A stretch of 30,476 nt of DNA, taken from Chloroflexota bacterium (lineage in GTDB: Bacteria; Chloroflexota; Anaerolineae; J102). The translations under genes and the position numbers were made by a program. Shown in pieces: positions 1-8,349 of the stretch. The stretch lies in assembly GCA_003353825.1 (NCBI GenBank), contig PIVW01000013.1, forward strand, positions 1-30,476, read 5' to 3'. Within the stretch, counting starts at the first letter, position 1, and each line of letters opens with the position of its first letter. Below the pieces are notes generated by a model. The model had not been told where the DNA came from and ran no database searches. It saw only the letters and a list, made by a program, of their open reading frames with translations.

Positions 1-44
1 GTCGGGCGGTCGGGTGGGCGGGTGGGCGGTCGGGTGGTCGGGTG
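1..44. repeat. G-rich octamer tandem repeat with G-quadruplex motif
   Basis: Imperfect tandem copies of the octamer GTCGGGTG (1-8, 9-16, 17-24, then 29-36 and 37-44 after a 4-base partial unit). Positions 12-26 read GGGTGGGCGGGTGGG, four G-triplets with single-base loops, which fits the textbook pattern for a very stable G-quadruplex on the plus strand. The array runs off the left edge, so its full length is unknown. It lies downstream of the minus-strand glycosyltransferase that ends at 168. Confidence 0.75.
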
Positions 45-81
45 CAGATTCACTCGATATAATTCTTGGGAAGCTTATCAT

Positions 82-143
82 CACCTTGCCACCTTGTCAC
101 CTTGCCACCCCATCACCTTGCCACCTTGCCACCTTGCCACCGT
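82..143. repeat. CACCTTGC octamer tandem repeat
   Basis: About eight head-to-tail octamers with consensus CACCTTGC; units vary at the last base (90-97 ends in T) and one unit (106-113) is CACCCCAT. A degenerate three-unit version of the same octamer occurs at 11149-11172. The array sits in the 167 bases after the end of the GT2 gene; no gene is visible in that stretch. Confidence 0.8.
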
Positions 144-167
144 ATAGCTGCTAGGCCGGTGGCATGC

Positions 168-1124
168 TCAGAGTAAGTCGCGGACCTGGCGGTAGGCTGC
201 AAGGCGATTTTGCAGTTCGTCGGCGTCGTATTGGCCATGCGTGTAGGCAGACCGGGCGCGTTTGGCATGGCTTTTCATGCCAAGTGAGATGAGCAGCCGT
301 GCGGCGCGGCGCTTCCAACTGGCGTAGTAGGTTTCGTAGTAACGCAAGCGCGAGCGCCAGAGGGCGACGGTCATCAGGCTGCGGAACTGGCGAGCACTCT
401 GACCCTCGTAATGTGTGATGTGTGCAGTTGGAATGCAATACAAAGGCCAACCTGCATCTTGGATACGGCGGCACCAATCCATCTCCTCTGCATACATGAA
501 GTAACTCTCATCCAGCAGGCCAACGGTGTCTATGACATCTGAGCGTACCATGAGTGCTGCGCCGAGAAGAAAATCAACGGAGAAAGGGTCGGTTCCGCTA
601 TAGCGTCGGCGGGGATACCGTCCGTTGAAGGGGGTGTCAATCAGCCAGTGGTGGAGAGGATACAGGTCTAGAAAAAGTTGGGTCAGGCCTGGAAATCTGA
701 AGGCGCTGTGCTGAAAACTACCATCGCCATAGGTTAATCTGGCGCCGCAGCCGCCCGCCCTGGGAGTGTCTGCCATAAATCGAGTCAGGGTGGCAAGGGC
801 GCCTGTGTGGAGTTCTGTGTCCGGATTCAGTAGCAAGATGGCATCAGGTCGAGTAGCCTGGAGGGGTTTAGTACCAAATCCCAGAGCCGACAACCCCCGG
901 TTAGTTCCCCCGGCAAACCCTAGATTCTCACCCGTGGTGATCAACTCGACCTCAGGGAATACCTCCGCCACCATATCTGCGCTGTCATCAGGTGAGTTAT
1001 TGTCCACAACAACTACAGTGGCCTGCAATTCAGGTGTATGTGCAATATCGTAGTAAAGTGAGGTCAGACACACGTGAAGCAAATCTCGCACATTGTAACT
1101 GACGATAACGACACCCAGGTTCAT
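168..1124 (-). CDS. GT2 glycosyltransferase, rhamnosyltransferase-like
   Basis: A 318-residue family 2 glycosyltransferase, predicted to transfer a nucleotide-activated sugar onto a growing surface glycan at the cytoplasmic face of the membrane. Visible motifs are the N-terminal GT-A strand and nucleotide-binding loop (VVIVSYN, then VVVDNNS with D41), the ENLGFAGGTNRG segment typical of WbbL-like rhamnosyltransferases, the metal-binding region LLLNPDTE (D102), and the acceptor/catalytic region FMYAEEMDWCRR near residues 208-220. The C-terminal 60 residues are basic. Length matches the family. It is the last gene of the minus-strand series seen here; sugar donor and acceptor cannot be told from sequence. 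A short degenerate heptamer stretch (406-426) lies inside the gene, where it encodes THITHY-like residues. Confidence 0.9.
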   Translation of the reverse strand: MNLGVVIVSYNVRDLLHVCLTSLYYDIAHTPELQATVVVVDNNSPDDSADMVAEVFPEVELITTGENLGFAGGTNRGLSALGFGTKPLQATRPDAILLLNPDTELHTGALATLTRFMADTPRAGGCGARLTYGDGSFQHSAFRFPGLTQLFLDLYPLHHWLIDTPFNGRYPRRRYSGTDPFSVDFLLGAALMVRSDVIDTVGLLDESYFMYAEEMDWCRRIQDAGWPLYCIPTAHITHYEGQSARQFRSLMTVALWRSRLRYYETYYASWKRRAARLLISLGMKSHAKRARSAYTHGQYDADELQNRLAAYRQVRDLL

Positions 1125-1199
1125 GTGAATCAGAAAAGAGATCGAACATGATCAGGCTGTAAATAATAGCTCGGAGATAACCCCAATGACAATTGCAGT

Positions 1200-1230
1200 A
1201 CGCAACACGCAACACGCAACACGCAACACG
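1200..1230. repeat. (ACGCAAC)n heptamer tandem repeat
   Basis: Four perfect copies of ACGCAAC (1200-1227) plus a partial unit, in the 147-base gap between the lipoprotein gene and the GT2 gene. On the other strand the unit is GCGTGTT, the same heptamer that the array at the right edge of the window changes into (30469-30476). Confidence 0.85.
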
Positions 1231-1271
1231 TGTCCATCGACGACCGCATGAAATCCCGATAAGGCAAAACT

Positions 1272-2600
1272 TTATTGCTCCGGATCAAGTATCTCGATCT
1301 CCTGAACATCGGCGAAATTATTGAAAACCTCGACATCCTCGTGCAATAGCCCTCCCCAAATGCGGAATGGATTGCGTGGGGGGACACCGCTCCAGATGAT
1401 GGTTCCATAGACCAATCCCCGCTCGCCCGGGTCGAGGAAACACTGCTCGCGGCCATCGATCATTTCACATCGCAGGTCCTGGCGCCGGCCTACTGCATAA
1501 CGAAATGGAAAGTCCTGGCCGAAGTTCGATTGAAAATTGAGGGCAAAACGCCAAGTGCCTGATTGTTCGAACCAGCTCTCTTCTTCATGATCGTAGGCCA
1601 ATGTGTTGTAGTTCTGATCGGATCGATATTCTGTACCCGGCCAGGGCCCAGCCGTACGGATAGGCACATTGCCGTAGTTCTCGATGGTGGCCGTGAATAC
1701 GAGTGCGCCACCAATGGGTATGTTGAGATCACCGTCACTAGGATCCAGCATGGTCACTTCACCCTGAACGATGTCGGCACGGGGTTTTCCGCCATTATCG
1801 ATAGTGAGGGTGCTGGTCACAACGGTGTGATTCCCGGCGAAATCTCTAGCTTCGACTACCAGGATATAATCGCCATCCTGCGGTGGGTCTGCGCCTAGAT
1901 CAATGCCGCCGTCGTAGTCATAATAGTGGAAACCAGGCTCTGTAGATTCGACTTCCCGTTCTTGCTCCAATAAGGGATACCTGCGGGTGGGGCTGTACGG
2001 GCCAGCGATCTCAGAACCACGTGCATTCTCAGGATCGGTGGGATCGTAAAGGTAAACTTGCACTTCGTTCACTTCTTTACTCAGCCAATAGGTGATAGAG
2101 GCACGGTCGTCGATACCATCCTGATTGGGCGTAATGATAGCAGGATTGACTGCGAAGTTCTCAAATTTCGGCGCGTTTGTGTCAGCTTCAATCAGGGTGA
2201 TGGCACCTTCTGCGCGCTCAACGTTCCCTTGCTCATCGCTGGCCTCGATCACCCAGGTATACTCGCCATCGGGTAGGACTCGGCCATCGATCACCCCACC
2301 CCATAAGACGTTGTAGTCGCGATCGGAGCGTCTGCGCTCGCGGCGAAAATAGTGTTTCTCGCCCATTTCATCCACAAAATAGATTGAGACGTAGCTGGGT
2401 CTATTGATAGTATAGGCAATGCTGGCGACATCGGTGTCACCATCGGCGTTGGGACTGATGGTGGTGGGCTCGATGCTGGCATCAGACACCAGGGAGCTGC
2501 TGCCACATGCTGCCAATGCAAGTACTGCAATTGCCAACAGGACAGCCGCCCGAATCCTTGGAAACATGAATTGGGACAGCCATACAGATGCTTGGTTCAT
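1272..2600 (-). CDS. Exported lipoprotein with FlgD-like Ig repeats
   Basis: A 442-residue protein of unknown specific role. The N-terminus has a hydrophobic stretch ending in a lipobox (LALAACGSS, Cys near residue 32), so it is probably exported and lipid-anchored. Two Ig-like modules of the FlgD/CHU_C type follow. Each opens with a PN-D-G-D element (ISPNADGDTD near residue 47, ITPNQDGIDD near residue 155) and closes with the DGEYTWVIEA or DGDYILVVEA pattern. The last 170 residues form another beta-rich region (cues such as IPIGGALVFTATIENYGN, like CARDB domains). Such proteins usually act as extracytoplasmic adhesive or structural scaffolds. It starts at the first ATG; an internal ATG at residue 12 would also leave a full signal peptide. 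No clear Shine-Dalgarno is seen. Confidence 0.8.
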   Translation of the reverse strand: MNQASVWLSQFMFPRIRAAVLLAIAVLALAACGSSSLVSDASIEPTTISPNADGDTDVASIAYTINRPSYVSIYFVDEMGEKHYFRRERRRSDRDYNVLWGGVIDGRVLPDGEYTWVIEASDEQGNVERAEGAITLIEADTNAPKFENFAVNPAIITPNQDGIDDRASITYWLSKEVNEVQVYLYDPTDPENARGSEIAGPYSPTRRYPLLEQEREVESTEPGFHYYDYDGGIDLGADPPQDGDYILVVEARDFAGNHTVVTSTLTIDNGGKPRADIVQGEVTMLDPSDGDLNIPIGGALVFTATIENYGNVPIRTAGPWPGTEYRSDQNYNTLAYDHEEESWFEQSGTWRFALNFQSNFGQDFPFRYAVGRRQDLRCEMIDGREQCFLDPGERGLVYGTIIWSGVPPRNPFRIWGGLLHEDVEVFNNFADVQEIEILDPEQ

Positions 2601-2741
2601 AAAAGTCGTAGAGCCGGAAAAAGGTCAGACATGCTGACCAACACCGACATTGGTGGTGAAAAGTCTGCCGGAGAGCGGGCCTGAGAAAAACAGTGTATCA
2701 GAATGGAAAGAGAAGGGCCAAAGCTACCGATATTCAACTTG

Positions 2742-3386
2742 CTAGTCGAAATCAAAGTCTTCGTATGGGCCAATAGGTATTGTATAGTGGAAGCCATCCA
2801 CTCCAACGGCTTTTGTGAGCTTGCGCATGATCTGCTCGACATTGTCGTTTGGCCCTGGCTGAAAGTGTGGTTTTCCATCATCTCCGCCAAGGGGAATGGT
2901 CTCGTGGCAGGCATCCGCATCAGCTTCGCCAAAGACCATAAGTGCCTTACGATAATCTCTGTGCGGTCGAATGCCGAGACGTTGAGCATAGGCAACAGCT
3001 TCTCGCACGATCTTTGCGACTAGATCCCGATCGGCTGGTATCAATTTCTGCTGGTCACGTATGATTTGTTCATTCTCGGCAAAGCGGTAGACGTCGGTGA
3101 TGAGCCCCATTGCGTTTTTCACACCCAGGCAGGACAGGTCGACCAGAAACATCCCCATTGCGACTTGTTCGTTGGGGCCGCGGCGAGAGAACAGTATCTG
3201 AACGAGTTGACTCGTATCCCGCCATTCTTCGGTAATCAGGATCTCATGAATTGGCCAATTCTGTGTATTCCGAAGAGAGGGCGTGGTGAACCCTTGTCGC
3301 AGGCGTGCCAGTTGTTGATGTCTCTGCTTGCGCTTTGCTGCCTTGCGCTGGATTTTCTTCTGTTGTTTCTTATCGTTACGGGCCAT
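2742..3386 (-). CDS. Conserved-looking protein of unknown function, basic N-terminus
   Basis: A 214-residue protein that I cannot assign to a named family. The first 30 residues are strongly basic and rich in Lys, Arg and Gln (MARNDKKQQKKIQRKAAKRK), suggesting nucleic acid or ribosome contact. The core contains VAMGMFLVDLSCLGVKNA, a segment I recall from unnamed bacterial proteins, then YAQRLGIRPHRDYRKALMVF and an acidic tail rich in Asp. There is no signal peptide or membrane helix. The ATG at 3386 is preferred over an upstream TTG at 3401 because the basic start is characteristic; no Shine-Dalgarno decides it. It stands between the lipoprotein and the GT39 gene with gaps of 141 and 224 bases, so it may be independently transcribed. 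Confidence 0.75.
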   Translation of the reverse strand: MARNDKKQQKKIQRKAAKRKQRHQQLARLRQGFTTPSLRNTQNWPIHEILITEEWRDTSQLVQILFSRRGPNEQVAMGMFLVDLSCLGVKNAMGLITDVYRFAENEQIIRDQQKLIPADRDLVAKIVREAVAYAQRLGIRPHRDYRKALMVFGEADADACHETIPLGGDDGKPHFQPGPNDNVEQIMRKLTKAVGVDGFHYTIPIGPYEDFDFD

Positions 3387-3584
3387 GATTAGAAGTACCA
3401 ATGTAGTTGAGTCTGTTAATGCTGAGCGTTACACCATTCTACAGATCGAGACGTAAGGAATGCAAGTTGACAAGCAATGGGATCACCACACATTGAAATT
3501 ATCCAGTCTTCGCAGCACGGTTGACAGGCGTACTGAATGTAGATCGGTAAACCAGGCCGACTCCGGCAGGCGACGTTTGTCCCG

Positions 3585-3616
3585 GTCTACAGGTCTACCA
3601 GTCTACAGGTCTACCG
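3585..3616. repeat. GTCTAC octamer repeat reaching a stop codon
   Basis: Four octamers, GTCTACAG, GTCTACCA, GTCTACAG and GTCTACCG, in tandem. The last unit supplies the TAG stop codon of the minus-strand GT39 gene (stop at 3611-3613), so the array invades the 3' end of the reading frame. Confidence 0.8.
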
Positions 3617-5530
3617 GGTTACAAAATGAGTGCTAAATGTCTCTTCCCCCAAGACTTCCCCGCTATCGGCATCATATATCAGCATGTGGATTTGCAGATC
3701 ATCTGTCGCAACGCTCAGGGGTAACCAGACCGGATAGATTTCACCTGTTTGCCAATGACTTGTAGGGAATTTATATCCTACTGGTCTCATATCCTCTTCG
3801 AACAGGATCTGACCTTGAGCATCTTGCATCGTAATGGCGACTTGCAGATCGGGCAAATCGGGTTGAAGTGCCTGCCAGTAGAACCAGATTCCGTCTTGTA
3901 GGTTCTGGTAAGAGTGCAAACGCAATAGCGAATCAAATGTGATGTCCGGATCAATGCCGGGAGGTTGGATGGGAATCGTCTGTCCGGGTGGAAAGCGATA
4001 GTGACGCAGGTCCAGATAGGCATAATCGGGCACAGCTTGAGGTTCGGCATATCGATCCAGCAATGATATTGTGACATCTGTAGGATCGACGACCTCATCC
4101 TGCCAGAGGAACAACCAGACTCCTCCGTTGTTAGCAAGAGTTTCGTTGAGGGCACTGGCGGCTTGTTCCCAACCAATGGTCTCGTTCACATCCAGTATCT
4201 CTAACTCGGGCAGCCTGATCCGCTCAAGGCCGAAGCGCTGCGGTACATAGGTGTCGAATACCGGATAGGCGTGTCCTGACACCAACATAACAGCCTCATC
4301 TTCCAGACGATGGTTATACATGTACGATATCGCCTCCCGCCAGGCCGATTTGGCGAAATTGTCATCCGTGTACCAATTCCGCAGTCCCTGGCTGTGTGCG
4401 AGCAACACCATAATCAGACTTGCAACCGCTACAAAACGTAATACGTGGTATGTAATGCGTGATTCCCGGAACGATGCTCTCACTCCATTCCAGAGCAAAC
4501 TGGTTCCTCCTCCTGCCAGTAACGCCCAAACCGGCCAGCTCACCATAAGGTAACGGGCATTAAATTTGGGTGTGCGATATGCCAGCGCCAGAATGAGAAG
4601 AAGTGGTAGCAAACCCCATAGCAGAAGGAGCATGAGAGGGCGTTGTCTGCCACGATGGCCGCCCAACAGGATGGTAACCAGCCAAAAGATCGCCGCCAGC
4701 CCGAACCAAGACAGCCAAGCAACAGCATCACCTTCCAACATAACTTCAGTGGCGCCGGTCGTAAAGTTGATTCCTATGTCGAGCAACGCATCCCCCAGTT
4801 TCAATGTCCCCGACCAGTAGCTGCTATCGACCGTGAAACGCTTGAGCATGGCGGGCAACCAGGGCAAATAACCTACGAAAATAATTACGTTGGCAGCCAA
4901 GAACTCAAGTAATTGATGCCGCGATCGACCAGCACGCCACCAGACATGTCCCCAATACAAAACCAACGCCAGCAGGGCAAATCCGGCGAAGTAATGCGTG
5001 TACATGGCTGTAAGCGCCACAAAAACGTAACCCGCCAGCAACCTCCACTGTCTCTCTTTGCCCCTCTCCAACAACCTGATTACAAGCAGGGCCGCCAGTG
5101 ACACCAATAGAACCAACAGGGTATACATCCGCGCTTCCTGACTGTAGTAAACGAGGAGCGGAGAGGTCGTAGCCACCAATGCCGCCAGCAGCCCTGCTCG
5201 TTCATTCCACAAGCGCCGCCCCAGTGCCCACAAAATGGGGATCAGCAATGTACCAAACAGCGCCGAGGGGAAACGCAGTATCAATTCGCCAAAAGGTGTG
5301 ATCTTAAGCCAGCCACTGGCAAACAAGTAATAGAGCGGCGGTTGGATATCGCCGGCTGTCCAGCGTGCCAGCTCACCCACCCCCAGTTGCGCCACCTGCG
5401 CTGTCACACCTTCATCGTACCAGAAGCTCTGGGCATCCAATTCGTAAACGCGCAGAGCGAAGGCAATTAGGATGAGGCCCAGCAGAGCCAATAGATGGCG
5501 CCTGGCGCCTGGCGCGTATTGCTTGCTCAT
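3611..5530 (-). CDS. GT39-family membrane glycosyltransferase (ArnT/PMT-like)
   Basis: A 639-residue polytopic membrane protein, predicted to use a polyprenyl-phosphate sugar as donor on the outer face of the membrane. The N-terminal helix is followed by the signature [17 protein letters not shown], with the acidic pair D39-E40 in the first extracytoplasmic loop, where GT39/PMT enzymes have catalytic acids. About ten further hydrophobic segments extend to about residue 400, then a soluble C-terminal domain of roughly 230 residues. The start at 5530 is chosen because it overlaps the stop of the upstream DegT remnant as ATGA, a typical coupled arrangement; the open frame extends to 5665 but that extension is not membrane-protein-like. 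Two heptamer stretches lie inside the gene (4436-4463 and 5496-5516), and its stop codon lies in an octamer array. Confidence 0.88.
   Translation of the reverse strand: MSKQYAPGARRHLLALLGLILIAFALRVYELDAQSFWYDEGVTAQVAQLGVGELARWTAGDIQPPLYYLFASGWLKITPFGELILRFPSALFGTLLIPILWALGRRLWNERAGLLAALVATTSPLLVYYSQEARMYTLLVLLVSLAALLVIRLLERGKERQWRLLAGYVFVALTAMYTHYFAGFALLALVLYWGHVWWRAGRSRHQLLEFLAANVIIFVGYLPWLPAMLKRFTVDSSYWSGTLKLGDALLDIGINFTTGATEVMLEGDAVAWLSWFGLAAIFWLVTILLGGHRGRQRPLMLLLLWGLLPLLLILALAYRTPKFNARYLMVSWPVWALLAGGGTSLLWNGVRASFRESRITYHVLRFVAVASLIMVLLAHSQGLRNWYTDDNFAKSAWREAISYMYNHRLEDEAVMLVSGHAYPVFDTYVPQRFGLERIRLPELEILDVNETIGWEQAASALNETLANNGGVWLFLWQDEVVDPTDVTISLLDRYAEPQAVPDYAYLDLRHYRFPPGQTIPIQPPGIDPDITFDSLLRLHSYQNLQDGIWFYWQALQPDLPDLQVAITMQDAQGQILFEEDMRPVGYKFPTSHWQTGEIYPVWLPLSVATDDLQIHMLIYDADSGEVLGEETFSTHFVTR
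4436..4463. repeat. Degenerate heptamer run inside the GT39 gene
   Basis: Four consecutive heptamers, ACGTAAT, ACGTGGT, ATGTAAT and GCGTGAT, all fitting RYGTRRT. On the coding (minus) strand they encode the segment [10 protein letters not shown], in a linker between membrane segments. The array unit at the right edge of the window, GCGTAGT in this phase, fits the same consensus. Confidence 0.65.
5496..5516. repeat. TGGCGCC heptamer triplet in the GT39 start region
   Basis: TGGCGCC twice followed by TGGCGCG, encoding residues about 6-12 of the GT39 protein (APGARRH) on the minus strand, just before the first membrane helix. A tolerant position for repeat gain. Confidence 0.6.
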
Positions 5531-5661
5531 GTAACAGCGTCGTAGCGACGAATGAGATCGCAGACGTAATCGACTTGTGAATCTGTGAGTTCGGGATAGA
5601 GGGGCAGTGAGAGGATCTCTTGGGCGGCGCGCTCTGTTTCGGGCAAACTTCCAGGATCCAA
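5527..5661 (-). pseudogene. 3' remnant of a DegT/DnrJ/EryC1/StrS aminotransferase
   Basis: On the minus strand, 44 codons ending in TGA read [18 protein letters not shown] and then [11 protein letters not shown], closing with [10 protein letters not shown]. This is the recognisable C-terminal end of DegT-family sugar aminotransferases; compare the intact gene in this window (16132-17235), which ends SLPMYAEMTDEQQ. The frame is closed just upstream by TGA (5662-5664), so the other roughly 320 codons are missing. The mazG-like gene ends only 13 bases upstream. The remnant's stop overlaps the GT39 start as ATGA, so before the deletion this DegT gene was probably translationally coupled to GT39. 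The identification is by eye from motif order. Confidence 0.8.
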
Positions 5662-5674
5662 TCAAAGTTCGAGC

Positions 5675-6007
5675 CTATTCTTCGCGATTACGGGATCGTT
5701 CCTGTGAAAAACCATCGGGGTAGCGGCGACGTAACTTGTCGACATTATGTAGGGCTACCTCTTCCAGGCTCATTTCCAAGGCATCGGACATAATGGCTAC
5801 ATACCAGAGCACATCGCCCAGTTCTTTCTTCAGTTTGTCACGGTCGAAATCGTGGCCATGGAAGAAGACTTTTTTGACAAGGTCAGCCACTTCACCCGCT
5901 TCGCCGTTGAGTCCGAGGGCAGTGTAGAGCATGGTGCGGTCGTGGTCGTCACGGGTGCCGGCTGTACGCAGAGCCAGTTTTTGGTATTCGTTTAGGTTGA
6001 GAGGCAT
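5675..6007 (-). CDS. MazG-like nucleotide pyrophosphohydrolase
   Basis: A 110-residue single-domain all-alpha NTP pyrophosphohydrolase, expected to split (d)NTPs to NMP and pyrophosphate and act as a house-cleaning or pool-control enzyme. The metal-binding signature is complete: GEAGEV gives E36 and E39, and KELGDVLWY gives E62 and D65. The length fits the small MazG-like proteins rather than the two-domain E. coli MazG. It lies 81 bases after the epimerase gene on the same strand and may be part of the same transcript. Its end lies 13 bases before the DegT remnant, so the deletion breakpoint of that gene falls at or just after this stop codon. Confidence 0.88.
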   Translation of the reverse strand: MPLNLNEYQKLALRTAGTRDDHDRTMLYTALGLNGEAGEVADLVKKVFFHGHDFDRDKLKKELGDVLWYVAIMSDALEMSLEEVALHNVDKLRRRYPDGFSQERSRNREE

Positions 6008-6073
6008 TGTTAGGATTTCTTGGTGGAAGCAGTGTTGTTGATTGATAATCGAGATATCAGTGTGAACAATAAG

Positions 6074-6094
6074 TTCAGGCTTCAGACTTCAGTA
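6074..6094. repeat. TTCAG heptamer triplet over a stop codon
   Basis: Three heptamers TTCAGGC, TTCAGAC and TTCAGTA. The third provides the TGA stop (6089-6091 on the plus strand reads TCA) of the minus-strand epimerase gene. Confidence 0.6.
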
Positions 6095-7048
6095 TTTTTT
6101 CCAGACATCTTTATACCACAACCAGGTATCAGTCAGCCCTGCCATCAGGTCGATCTCGGGCTGCCAGCCGAGTTCCTGATGGGCGCGAGAAATATCAAGC
6201 ACGAGTCGAGGAACGTCAAATGGGCGGACCGGGGCGTATCGGACATCGAAACCATGGTCGGGGTCAACCACCTGGTTGAGATAGTCGACCAGTTGATTGA
6301 GGCTGACCGCTTGGCCGCCACCGATATTGTAGACGTTGGCGGGGGCGGGATGTTCCATCACCGCCACACAGGCCCGAGCCAGATCGGATACATGGAAGAA
6401 ATCTCTGACAATAGTGTCGCCATCGCCCCAAATGCTGATTGGCTGCCCGACAAGGATGTTACCCATGAACACAGCGACCGCTCCTTGTCGCCCAAATGGA
6501 TCCTGGCCGGGGCCATAGGGAACAGAGGGGCGCAGGATCGCGTATTCAAGGCCGTGCAAATAGTGATAAAGTTCGATGTATTTTTCAGCGGCCAGCTTGG
6601 TCACCCCATAGGCTGAAATCGGTCGGGTGGGATGGGTTTCCGGCACAGGCAGTTGTTTGACTGGCCCGTAGATTGCTCCCCCAGTGGAAGGGAACACGAT
6701 ACGACGCACACTCTGCTCGACACATGCTTGCAACAGCCGCACAGTCATCACTAGATTGTCTTGGATATCCGCAACTGGATTCTGGGTGGCTGATTCAGGG
6801 ATGTGCGCCCAAGCCAAATGAAAGACTGTATCGATATTTCGCAAAAACGCCCGATCTGCCAACAACGTGACCAATTCGCCCTGCACGAAATGCACGTTGT
6901 CAAGGTCGGACAGACTATCGGCCAGTGAAGTGCGGTCGCAAATGACGATTTCGTAGCCGCGGGCGGCGAGTAACTCATTTAGATACACACCGATAAAACC
7001 ATTGCCGCCAGTAACAAGGCACCGTCGGGGAGGGTTGGGACCAGACAT
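6089..7048 (-). CDS. NAD-dependent epimerase/dehydratase (extended SDR)
   Basis: A 319-residue extended short-chain dehydrogenase of the GalE/UDP-sugar epimerase type, predicted to modify a nucleotide sugar for the neighbouring glycosyltransferases. The Rossmann motif TGGNGFIG spans residues 13-20. The catalytic set is a Ser/Thr at S121-T122 (FPSTGGAIYG) and Y147-x3-K151 (SAYGVTKLAAEKY). The segments LRPSVPYGPGQ and VRDFFHVSDLARA are the usual substrate-loop and C-terminal signatures. The start lies 5 bases after the stop of the GT4 gene, so the two are almost certainly co-transcribed. Whether it is a 4-epimerase, a decarboxylase or a dehydratase cannot be settled here. Confidence 0.9.
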   Translation of the reverse strand: MSGPNPPRRCLVTGGNGFIGVYLNELLAARGYEIVICDRTSLADSLSDLDNVHFVQGELVTLLADRAFLRNIDTVFHLAWAHIPESATQNPVADIQDNLVMTVRLLQACVEQSVRRIVFPSTGGAIYGPVKQLPVPETHPTRPISAYGVTKLAAEKYIELYHYLHGLEYAILRPSVPYGPGQDPFGRQGAVAVFMGNILVGQPISIWGDGDTIVRDFFHVSDLARACVAVMEHPAPANVYNIGGGQAVSLNQLVDYLNQVVDPDHGFDVRYAPVRPFDVPRLVLDISRAHQELGWQPEIDLMAGLTDTWLWYKDVWKKY

Positions 7049-7053
7049 GCTGG

Positions 7054-8325
7054 TTATTCTACATCCTCAAGCCGTAGCGTCCCATTCACTAACAACTGAT
7101 AACGATGCCGATAGTGACGTACGATATGCGGCCAGCCAAAGCGGGTTTCGATCAGACGGCGACTATTTTCCCCCATTTCTTTAGCCAATGTTGGATTTGT
7201 CACAAGCAGCCACATAGCCTCGGCCAGTTGTAGTGGCTCGCCCTCCGGCACGATAAAACCATTGACTCCAGGCTCTACCACCAATGGATTCCCCGCTGTG
7301 TCGCTGCCAATGATCGCTTTGCCGCAGGCCATTGCGTCCAGCACCGTCACGCCCAGCCCCGTCGCCGGCTTAGTTACATTGGGCATGACAAGGACATCGG
7401 CGGCGTTGTAACGTACCGACATCTGGTCGACGGGAATATCGCCCAGCCAGTGGATGTTCACTAATCTTAAATTATGGGCAAGTTGCTGCAATTCCCTCCA
7501 CAGGTCGCCTTCGCCTATCATCAATGTGTGCACTTCTGGTACATTGGCAACAGGGTGTTGTTTTGCCCTTATTTTTTGTAAATCAGCCAACGCTTTCAGC
7601 AATACATCGAAGCCCTTTTTGTACACCATCCGTCCCACGGCAAGAAATACAAATGCATTTTGCGGGATACCTAAACGCTCGCGTAGTGCGATGGTTCCGG
7701 TGTCATCAGGAACGAACGCGTCAGGATCAACAGCGTAGATTACCAATTCGAATTTGTCTGGGTCGGCTCCCAGTTGCCCGATCACCACATCACGTAGTGA
7801 ACGACTGTTTGCGGTGATCAAGCCGGCCTGATTGAAGGCAACTTGTACCATGTTACGAAATAGAGCATTTTGGCCCGCAACCAGCGCATCGCTCCCCGGG
7901 ATACTGACGACCAAAGGGATGTCCAGCCTGCGGCTGGCAATAGCACCCGTGTAGCCGCTGGGCAGCGCCCAATGGGCGTGGAGGATATCGAGTTGTTGTT
8001 CCTTTGTCACTCGCTGGATCGTCTGGATACCCCGCAAGAAGAGCAGCGGACTTAACAAGTATGTGTTTATGCGCATGCGCACGTCGGCCTGCATGGTACG
8101 CATATAGCCTAGTTTGTGGGCGCTGTCGGGCCAAGCATAACGGTACAGATACAGCCGGGGGTTGGTCTGGTGAAGAACGACAGGATCGAAAGCATCGTCA
8201 AAAGGGGCGATCACACAGACTTCTTCACCCTGACTCACCAGTTCCTCGCACAGTTGCTTTATGAATGTGCCGGAAAAATCGCCGGGAAAGCGGGGGTAAT
8301 TGTGAGTGAGAATGCCTATTCGCAT
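7054..8325 (-). CDS. GT4-family glycosyltransferase (paralogue A)
   Basis: A 423-residue GT-B fold retaining glycosyltransferase. It has an N-terminal acceptor domain (LTHNYPRFPGDFSG, then HAHWALPSGY and SIPGSDA) and a C-terminal donor domain (AVGRMVYKKGFDVLLKAL, then VLDAMACGKAIIGSD). It is a close paralogue of the gene at 13896-15128: 35 of the first 50 residues are identical and alignment is gap-free over about 250 residues. The usual GT4 EX7E pair is altered, the positions being T322 and D330. It follows the DUF2079 gene by 24 bases and precedes the epimerase by 5, so the three form one operon. The sugar is unknown; location is cytosolic or membrane-peripheral. Confidence 0.92.
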   Translation of the reverse strand: MRIGILTHNYPRFPGDFSGTFIKQLCEELVSQGEEVCVIAPFDDAFDPVVLHQTNPRLYLYRYAWPDSAHKLGYMRTMQADVRMRINTYLLSPLLFLRGIQTIQRVTKEQQLDILHAHWALPSGYTGAIASRRLDIPLVVSIPGSDALVAGQNALFRNMVQVAFNQAGLITANSRSLRDVVIGQLGADPDKFELVIYAVDPDAFVPDDTGTIALRERLGIPQNAFVFLAVGRMVYKKGFDVLLKALADLQKIRAKQHPVANVPEVHTLMIGEGDLWRELQQLAHNLRLVNIHWLGDIPVDQMSVRYNAADVLVMPNVTKPATGLGVTVLDAMACGKAIIGSDTAGNPLVVEPGVNGFIVPEGEPLQLAEAMWLLVTNPTLAKEMGENSRRLIETRFGWPHIVRHYRHRYQLLVNGTLRLEDVE

Positions 8326-8349
8326 AGTAGGGTGATGTTGCGCGCCCGG

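Noticed and set aside
5531..5665. N-terminal extension of the GT39 protein
   Set aside because: The DNA matches a DegT C-terminus in another frame, and the extension is Arg/Ser-rich without membrane character.
6020..6616. 198-codon plus-strand ORF
   Set aside because: Antisense to the epimerase, whose motifs are complete.
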